A DNA stretch of 64,000 nt from Lytechinus variegatus. Taxonomy: Eukaryota > Echinodermata > Echinoidea > Temnopleuroida > Toxopneustidae. The number at the start of each line of letters is the position of its first letter. The stretch's first letter is position 1. The notes beneath the pieces were generated by a model, which was given only the letters and a program-made list of their open reading frames with translations, was not told the DNA's origin and searched no databases. This document shows positions 61,601 to 64,000 of the stretch, in pieces. Where the stretch lies: the NCBI RefSeq assembly GCF_018143015.1, contig NC_054741.1, forward strand, positions 8,318,683 to 8,382,682, given 5' to 3'. Position numbers and translations under genes: made by a program.

Positions 61601-64000
61601 AAATGCATGAATATAATATGGTTTAGATATATAATATGATTTGAATGAATTCAAGCAGATGATGGATTTCTATTTAATATGTTTCTCTCCCCCCCTTCTC
61701 ATTTCTAGATAAGCTATGACGATGAGACTGAATTCATTTGGTCAGGGTTAGATTGTGAAGGAGGAGAATACAGACTACAAGAATGTTATATACCAAGTAT
61801 TGGACGGGAATTAACCTCACATTGTCAATACATCGGTGGTGCTCACTGTGCTCTTTCACAATCTCTTATCCATGAGAGTAAGATAGATTTTTATTACATT
61901 AAAAAATTCTCTTAAGTGTATAATTATATTTCTAGATTTATAATTTGGAAATTTTTTCATATATCATTGATCATTTAAAGCTATAATCATTTTGCAATGT
62001 TTCTGTGGCAGTATCTATTAAAAATCAAAAGTATGCACCTTGAATAGTTATCATGATTGAAATAGTTTGCTATCATCTAAATGTATTCAACTTGACTCAT
62101 AAATAATAAACATGGTTTGTAATAAAAGCATATTTCCATTTGATAAATGTCACCCTCCCACTGCCTTTCCATTACTATTCTTACCTTCTATTTGGTAAAC
62201 ATGAGTTTAATTTCAATCTTACTCATTTACATAGTCCTTTTCTCTGTGCACATTTTTATTCTTTTTCCTTATATACCCCTATCATCACTCCTATCTTTTT
62301 CTATTTATTTCACTATTTTTGTCTTGCCCACCAGAGGTGAAGGCGAGACTTAGGGATTCAAATGTCGTCCGTCCGTCACAAATCTAATGACACATAACTC
62401 CACAACCGTAAGTCACTTTTCAACCAAACTTGGATGGTAGATGGACTTGGGGGACCTGCATGTTATGCTGCAGTCGGAGGTTACATGGTAAGGTCAAAGG
62501 TCATTTTTAGGTCAACGTTAAAGTTTACATGCAAGACTCTCTTATGACACCTAACTCTGCAACCGTTAGTCACTTTTCAACCAAGCTTGGATGATATATG
62601 GACTTGAGGCACTTGCATGTCATGCTGCAGAGGACAGTACATGACAAGTTCAAAGGGTCATTTTCAGGTCAACGTTAAAGTTTACGTGCAAGGCTCTTTA
62701 AACAAGTGTTATTCCATCCCAGTCCTTTCACAATGAAGTTTCGATACAATTCTGTTGCGTGCCCTCGCAAATCACGATATTTCTGGGTTTTTTCATAAGT
62801 GGGTGAGACACAAAATTGCTTTTGCCTTGTTCAATTCTACTTTTATACCTCATTTGTTCCTTCTATAGCTTGGAAGTCTTTTAGATCACCTTTGAAGGGG
62901 TATTCCATGCTAACATTATATACAATTGAATACGTGTAGATGAATTAAGATCAGACAAAGCACTACAAATTTCGTCAAAATCAAACATGATGTAAAAAAA
63001 AGTTTTGCATTATTTCAGTGAAACAGCTCAATGCGCATCTTTATAAATATGCAATGAGTAAGCTTATTCTTTGATTACTTTCTATTTCATTTTGTAATGT
63101 GTAAGGTAATTATTGCTGCAAATTATTTTGTTATAAGGGGGACTGACCATACTCATATGTATGAAAACATGAAATTATTATGATTTCATATAACATAAAA
63201 AAGGCAAAGTGGTGACATTTCATCATCAGCCCACCTAATGAATATTAATGACGGCATGCGTATAATTATTTTCACATATATTGCTTAACTTTTGTTATCA
63301 GATTTGATGAAATTTTTAGCGTTTTGCTCAGTGAATTTAACTATATTTTTTTATATATAAATATTTCAGCTTAGAGTACTTAATATCTGTTTCCGAAATC
63401 TCTGTTAGATGGCGCTGTTCAATTCATTTCTGATGGAGGTGCCAACAGTGGTGCCATAGCCGTCTTTTACCGTGGAGTGTGGGGTAAAATCTGTCCGGAT
63501 GACTGGATATGGTCCCTGGCAAATATGGCATGTTTTCAGCTGGGATATTATGGTGCCATTGAGTCTACTAGTGCTGTAAGCTGAGATTGAGTTATGAATT
63601 ATTTTCATATATTCTATTGTTTTTTTCCATTTTCAACTTTGATATAATATGATTTATAATGATAGATAATTCACTTACAATAAAAAATAATTGAACAGGT
63701 TTAGAATATAAAACATAAATACTGAAAAGCTGGCTTATATTTTGCATAGCCCTGCAGTAGAGGGCGACATAACACAATCATGTAAATATAAACAAAGTGG
63801 AATATTAAAGAACGATAAGTGTACATGCTCTTGTATACCATTGATTAATAAAATGGACTTATGAATAGGCATTAGCACTTTGTTATATACAAAGAGATAT
63901 TATTCATTTACAGGTGCCTGATACAGATGATGGAATCGCCTTTCATATGCATTCCCTACAATGTGATGAATTTGAAGGGTACATCACATCCTGTGATTTA
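36811..64000 (+). CDS. Large multi-SRCR (group A) protein, at least ten domains; both ends open
   Basis: Twenty exons: 36811-36983, 37478-37634, 38365-38531, 39351-39504, 39756-39916, 40895-41039, 41570-41733, 42541-42694, 43172-43341, 44087-44231, 45201-45358, 46257-46416, 47332-47501, 48563-48725, 50207-50373, 50767-50935, 52167-52333, 61709-61877, 63409-63575, 63914-64000. All have GT/AG borders where visible and join into one frame of 1055 codons, in ten SRCR domains of six cysteines each (the last cut by the window). SRCR domains are extracellular, disulphide-bonded ligand-binding modules, used in echinoderms in a very large family suspected of immune recognition. No signal peptide exon was found upstream, and whether the protein ends in a membrane anchor is unknown. 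The intron inside domain 9 is 9.4 kb and hosts two antisense genes, so a predictor might wrongly split the gene there; phase and domain continuity argue for one gene. Confidence 0.85.
37635..38364. other. Intron of the large SRCR gene, no feature beyond an ATTC run
   Basis: Contains a short CATC/CATT microsatellite near 37677-37705. Nothing else was recognised. Confidence 0.5.
38365..39504 (+). CDS. SRCR domain 2 of the large protein
   Basis: Near-consensus group-A domain: [37 protein letters not shown]; second half [30 protein letters not shown]. Confidence 0.9.
38532..39350. other. Intron of the large SRCR gene, nothing seen
   Basis: AT-rich intron inside SRCR domain 2; no repeat or RNA gene recognised. 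Confidence 0.5.
39756..41039 (+). CDS. SRCR domain 3 of the large protein
   Basis: [11 protein letters not shown], then [18 protein letters not shown]. The second half has lost the AYFG and GxG-ILLDD signature ([17 protein letters not shown]) but keeps LTHC, YTC and VSC. Carries an N-G-T sequon. Confidence 0.85.
39917..40894. other. Intron of the large SRCR gene, nothing seen
   Basis: Intron inside SRCR domain 3; no bounded repeat recognised. Confidence 0.5.
41570..42694 (+). CDS. SRCR domain 4 of the large protein
   Basis: [42 protein letters not shown]; second half [31 protein letters not shown]. Closest in wording to domains 1 and 2, suggesting recent duplication. Confidence 0.9.
41734..42540. 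other. Intron of the large SRCR gene, nothing seen
   Basis: Intron inside SRCR domain 4. The 104-codon open frame on the minus strand (41948-42262) has no recognisable domain. Confidence 0.5.
43172..44231 (+). CDS. SRCR domain 5 of the large protein
   Basis: [42 protein letters not shown]; second half [22 protein letters not shown] and NDAGVVC. Confidence 0.88.
44870..45085 (+). mobile_element. SINE 3' fragment with ATT tail
   Basis: Contains GGTAAATGGGTACCTGGCAG and CTTAGAGACTTCTGACAAAG, then AAGCGCTATATAAGCAAGTA and a short ATT tail. This 3' layout (GCGCTATATAAG plus ATT repeats) is common in echinoderm tRNA-derived SINEs. No tRNA-like head is present, so it is 5'-truncated. Confidence 0.6.
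45201..46416 (+). CDS. SRCR domain 6 of the large protein
   Basis: [39 protein letters not shown]; second half [29 protein letters not shown]. The acidic pair after the first cysteine is lost (GYWGD). Its internal intron holds a tRNA-derived SINE and an R4 repeat. Confidence 0.85.
45490..45640. repeat. Dispersed repeat R4, single unit
   Basis: TTTTCAACCCATTCTCACAA, CACATTGGTCTCGAGGTAAA, TTGCCATGGTAAC and CATATTATGGCCCAAAATCT. The same words flank the LINE at 59600-61510. Confidence 0.6.
45861..46172 (+). mobile_element. tRNA-derived SINE (Thr-like head)
   Basis: Head 45861-45931 begins GCCATGG and ends CCATGGC, a perfect 7-bp acceptor-type pairing, with box A-like TGGTGTAGTGGTT and box B-like GTTCGAATCCC; CTTGTAA in the anticodon position resembles tRNA-Thr(UGU). 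The body continues through GGAATGCTTCCCAGGGAGTG and TTACCGGGGTAATA to AAGCGCTTTATAGATAC. It lies in the sense direction in the intron of SRCR domain 6. It is a retroposon, not a working tRNA gene: the D-arm is not well formed and the transcript body is fused. Confidence 0.8.
47332..48725 (+). CDS. SRCR domain 7 of the large protein
   Basis: [39 protein letters not shown]; second half [30 protein letters not shown]. The exon ends EQDYYD and is followed 23 bp later by a 38-bp minisatellite. Confidence 0.88.
47840..47981. mobile_element. Small MITE with GGGCCTGTTTCATAAAACTT ends
   Basis: Left GGGCCTGTTTCATAAAACTT, right AAGTTTTTATGAAACTAGACCC, inverted with few mismatches. A different repeat starting GGGTGTTTCATAAAGCTG follows immediately at about 47986. 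Confidence 0.65.
48749..49620. repeat. 38-bp minisatellite in an SRCR intron
   Basis: The unit starts GTCAACATCTTACCCTGATA and is exactly 38 bp (48749 to 48787 and so on). About ten near-identical units run to about 49128, then about a dozen degenerate ones (AACATCTAACTCTGATAGCA class) to about 49620. The identical block is the youngest part and lies next to the splice donor of the exon ending at 48725. Confidence 0.9.
50055..50140 (+). repeat. SINE tail fragment
   Basis: AAAGTGCATAGAGATACTTT, then GCTATATAAGTGATA and ATT repeats, resembling the 3' end of the SINE fragment at 44870-45085. Confidence 0.45.
50207..50935 (+). CDS. SRCR domain 8 of the large protein
   Basis: [20 protein letters not shown] (an N-A-T sequon), [20 protein letters not shown]; second half [29 protein letters not shown]. 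The most divergent N-terminal half in the gene, with the shortest internal intron (393 bp). Confidence 0.85.
50936..52166. other. Intron between SRCR domains 8 and 9, no feature recognised
   Basis: AT-rich. A 113-codon open frame at 51013-51354 shows no domain and no splice support. Confidence 0.45.
52167..61877 (+). CDS. SRCR domain 9 of the large protein, split by a 9.4-kb intron
   Basis: First exon 52167-52333: [37 protein letters not shown]. Second exon 61709-61877: [28 protein letters not shown]. The exons match in phase (0) and together supply six cysteines. The intron contains two opposite-strand otopetrin-like genes and two LINE fragments. Confidence 0.82.
52610..52765. repeat. Decayed copy of the 34563-34715 repeat
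   Basis: Shares GTTACCATGATAACA, CTCAGCCAATCA, GATCTGACTACTTGTCA and AATGTTGATGAAAGG in the same order as the copy upstream of the large SRCR gene. Confidence 0.5.
53340..53950 (-). mobile_element. LINE 3' end (reverse-transcriptase C-terminal part)
   Basis: The minus-strand frame reads [20 protein letters not shown], then [16 protein letters not shown], the H-YNTR-A-N/PK/F-GP-IWN-L block near the end of CR1/L2-type ORF2. The 3' UTR ends in an AATTGAATT-type tail (about 53345-53372 on the plus strand). It is 5'-truncated. Confidence 0.75.
54541..56424 (-). CDS. Otopetrin-like proton channel, intronless (copy 1)
   Basis: A 627-residue protein in a single open frame with about 12 hydrophobic segments, the otopetrin topology: about residues 14-36 and 49-75, then a long hydrophilic loop, then ten more. 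Family-like blocks are [40 protein letters not shown] (compare the IEYSLI..LY..W stretch of otopetrins), [20 protein letters not shown], and the C-terminal [19 protein letters not shown] pattern. Otopetrins conduct protons across the plasma membrane and serve in acid sensing and otoconia formation; this sequence is divergent, so that role is inference. The first loop has a CRHC pair and an RRWSLP basophilic-kinase-like site, both present in copy 2. The gene sits antisense in the intron of SRCR domain 9, 889 bp downstream of copy 2. An alternative is an otopetrin-related orphan family. Confidence 0.75.
   Translation of the reverse strand: MEELQARFIPKTYYNGMILLCFLSCAGVSCVVFYALPPIFQDGKSNEPGYITFVVINLVLSSVILIFSVYVGWLIKNKAKFHRNQEVFWPTQCRHCAHVIGLQHAGSSSPALKHNKREQFQQKSIPRRWSLPDNLNSFKGSMTKYHMDNSTIMSSELFMKQSNSPSNQRIQFIYKKPHKSLLLLFYIFGSLALIEAPLELVGNSLCFTDSGRSVLSNVALVAKTINIVAQGTAFLFSMLFFNTYYDAVIIAKAKFSIGMSIFFALSITNAALRIGHPITERILPVYDPLKDSCDLNTTIQQLVIDQEEATLTMRTEVSIIAVGILSHIWRSMIPQCFLETPNVIPEFDYFEAINKRPLSQRLLQTLKNGYLKIKLSFWRTMDNDQYLLQEPSRRGRNSPSLRLFYILTIVLSTMYVSLYLYTFKSNTIEYKSTKSYIELALRMSFYLPFIGLYHFQIFLAGNSKTLLLRDQILGNLIQNHDIVLMLSAGGIFMRNVFRLVAAIGILMRPFTIYPDETALASYSILYSAYQVYCIWTMTSFLLTVQRRRLTSDAQVKWVSICLMFTMSINGTNWLVDLFHESSWFEFKTYYGLIGTVIGGSIEPLHSLFSLHAVMIAYGTYQVIRKDT
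56425..57313. other. Spacer between the two otopetrin-like genes
   Basis: It should hold the 3' UTR of copy 2 and the promoter of copy 1. AT-rich, no repeat or conserved motif recognised. Confidence 0.45.
57314..59272 (-). CDS. Otopetrin-like proton channel, intronless (copy 2)
   Basis: A 652-residue paralogue of the gene at 54541-56424, same strand, head to tail. It shares [14 protein letters not shown], a basophilic RRRSLP site, the [20 protein letters not shown] helix, [40 protein letters not shown] and [17 protein letters not shown]...P. About 12 membrane segments can be counted. Identity to copy 1 is clearly partial (roughly a third by eye), so the duplication is old even though both lack introns. 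The C-terminus extends about a dozen residues further ([15 protein letters not shown]). No promoter element could be assigned in the 889-bp spacer or upstream of 59272. Confidence 0.75.
   Translation of the reverse strand: MEQSSNKAERLPKGYYSSMLIITILISIGFCCAILKVLPLHPETGWDDEDRNVTNAVMRLFLSCIYFYLIVCLVWTIKKRETLHRHQQIFWPLRCRHCARIGGLVSKCSQSRADGTKTTRRDMTRRRSLPLLPSINNKSLDSIEPVAPRIEHIRQTSDNICLSNDNSETLKQEFCPINSETKQVQNTHLLKSSAFYRRPHKSLVILYNFFGTIALLNVPLETIGIFICLVDNNGSATQLTVNFNLVCEGVFYLMVTIGLACNLAFFNMFYDAVFLQTSIFPTFIGVYFASGLGLLALKLVFPLGVVAQPSHDPLLVSCSELPIKLVSVLRIHEIRATPLYTEIGLISVGILWNIWASILPQSALKDIGNEEAAFEHFKKPCTVSIVITHIKNPRKIVRKVVTMWRKRFGVCHVILASLLAVSIFFSFDHFVVSRKSFNLSKITRTYILWCCNMICFLPFIALYRHQLFLSGDSKTFKLKDNVSFQYGLTGSQDVILLIGTGGMFLINIFRIVSAAGILYNHDSLSTDVLALACFGLIYYISQMYIVTSITSFLLIFQRKQIISKAEMKFVRICLMYTVCLNATDWLASVIDISDWKELTLYYGPVMGLKIGRFLQPVIWLYFLHVTILAYETEKDIRESRKGCDTHRELSIP
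59600..59861. repeat. Dispersed repeat R4, two units, left of the LINE
   Basis: Units with CCTCAGTTT, CCGATTTTCATTAAAGTTGG, CACATTGGTGTTGG, TTGCCATGGTAATGG and TATTTTGGC. They belong to the family at 45490 and 61255-61510. Confidence 0.6.
59862..61254 (+). mobile_element. Degenerate LINE: endonuclease and linker part of ORF2
   Basis: The plus-strand frames read [42 protein letters not shown] and LSDHN, the order of blocks in the APE-type endonuclease of CR1/L2/Jockey-like LINEs. A linker with [19 protein letters not shown] and [18 protein letters not shown] follows. The reading is broken by a stop near 60042 and by frame changes near 60390, 60580 and 60745, so it is dead. The reverse transcriptase is absent. 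Both flanks are R4 repeat units. Confidence 0.78.
61255..61510. repeat. Dispersed repeat R4, two units, right of the LINE
   Basis: TTTTCAACCAATTCTCATGA, CACATTGGGTTCGAGGTAAA, TTACCATGGTAACAACATAT, then a second unit with TAGGTCTTGGGGTAAAGATG and GTTGTCATGGTTACGGCAT. Confidence 0.6.
62385..62700. repeat. Dispersed repeat with a tandem ~150-bp duplication
   Basis: Two units in tandem, each with TAACTC..CAACCGT.AGTCACTTTT, CAACCAA.CTTGGATG, ATGGACTTG, TGCATGT.ATGCTGCAG and GGTCAACGTTAAAGTTTAC. GGCGAGAC precedes the first unit near 62342, recalling the ends of R1. Confidence 0.6.
62895..63372. mobile_element. Palindromic MITE (family F), uninterrupted copy
   Basis: Matches the split element at 13097-17341: CAGACAAAGCACTACAAATT, TCAGTGAAACAGCTCAATG, TTTATAAATATGC, then AGTGGTGACATTTCATCATC and AGCCCACCTAATGAATATTA, then the inverted right arm. 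It lies in the intron between SRCR domains 9 and 10 and ends 36 bp before the splice acceptor of the exon at 63409. Confidence 0.75.
63409..64000 (+). CDS. SRCR domain 10 of the large protein (cut by window end)
   Basis: First exon 63409-63575: [40 protein letters not shown]. Second exon from 63914: [17 protein letters not shown] and ITSC, running off the window. The acceptor of the first exon lies only 36 bp after a MITE. Confidence 0.85.

Noticed and set aside
52334-61708. Splitting the large SRCR gene into two genes at the otopetrin pair
   Set aside because: The exon ending at 52333 lacks the second half of its domain and the exon at 61709 lacks the first half; their phases match and together they make one six-cysteine domain.
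1-64000. LTR retrotransposons, Polintons or other virus-like elements
   Set aside because: No paired long direct repeats, integrase, protease, capsid or polymerase-B signatures were recognised; the reverse-transcriptase traces are all of the non-LTR type.

Overview
The window looks like nuclear DNA of a marine deuterostome, most likely an echinoderm and perhaps a sea urchin. The reasons are spliced genes with canonical GT/AG introns, AT-rich CpG-poor DNA, two group-A SRCR receptor genes (a family greatly expanded in echinoderms), paired otopetrin-like genes, a tRNA-derived SINE and many small inverted-repeat elements. The assignment to echinoderms rests on family knowledge; no database search was run.

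Layout. (1) 2467-7671, minus: the 5' part of a secreted astacin metalloprotease gene (four exons: signal peptide, pro-peptide, catalytic domain as far as the Met-turn); its 3' end runs off the left edge. (2) 7672-18167: no genes; layered mobile DNA, including a 3.6-kb foldback element with inverted minisatellite arms inserted into an older palindromic MITE. (3) 18168-28986, minus: a complete ten-exon gene for a 528-residue type I membrane protein, signal peptide - four SRCR domains - transmembrane anchor - very short tail. (4) 28987-36810: an intergenic stretch crowded with repeats, with nested hAT-type insertions and arrays of a GCGAGCGCGAAGCGCGAGC motif. (5) 36811-64000, plus: a large SRCR gene with at least ten domains, open at both ends (first exon not found, 3' end beyond the window). 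(6) Inside the 9.4-kb intron that splits its ninth domain lie two intronless, head-to-tail otopetrin-like proton-channel genes on the opposite strand (54541-56424 and 57314-59272), plus LINE remains.

The two SRCR genes diverge from the shared intergenic region. Every one of the 14 SRCR domains has the same gene structure: entered in phase 1, split by one phase-0 intron, left in phase 1, so each two-exon cassette can be duplicated without a frame change. Concatenating the proposed exons gives an unbroken frame in both SRCR genes and in the astacin gene, which is the main internal support for the exon calls. The SRCR proteins and the astacin are secretory or cell-surface products; no direct functional link between them, or with the otopetrins, can be shown from the sequence. 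No CRISPR array, LTR element, Polinton or other virus-like element was recognised.
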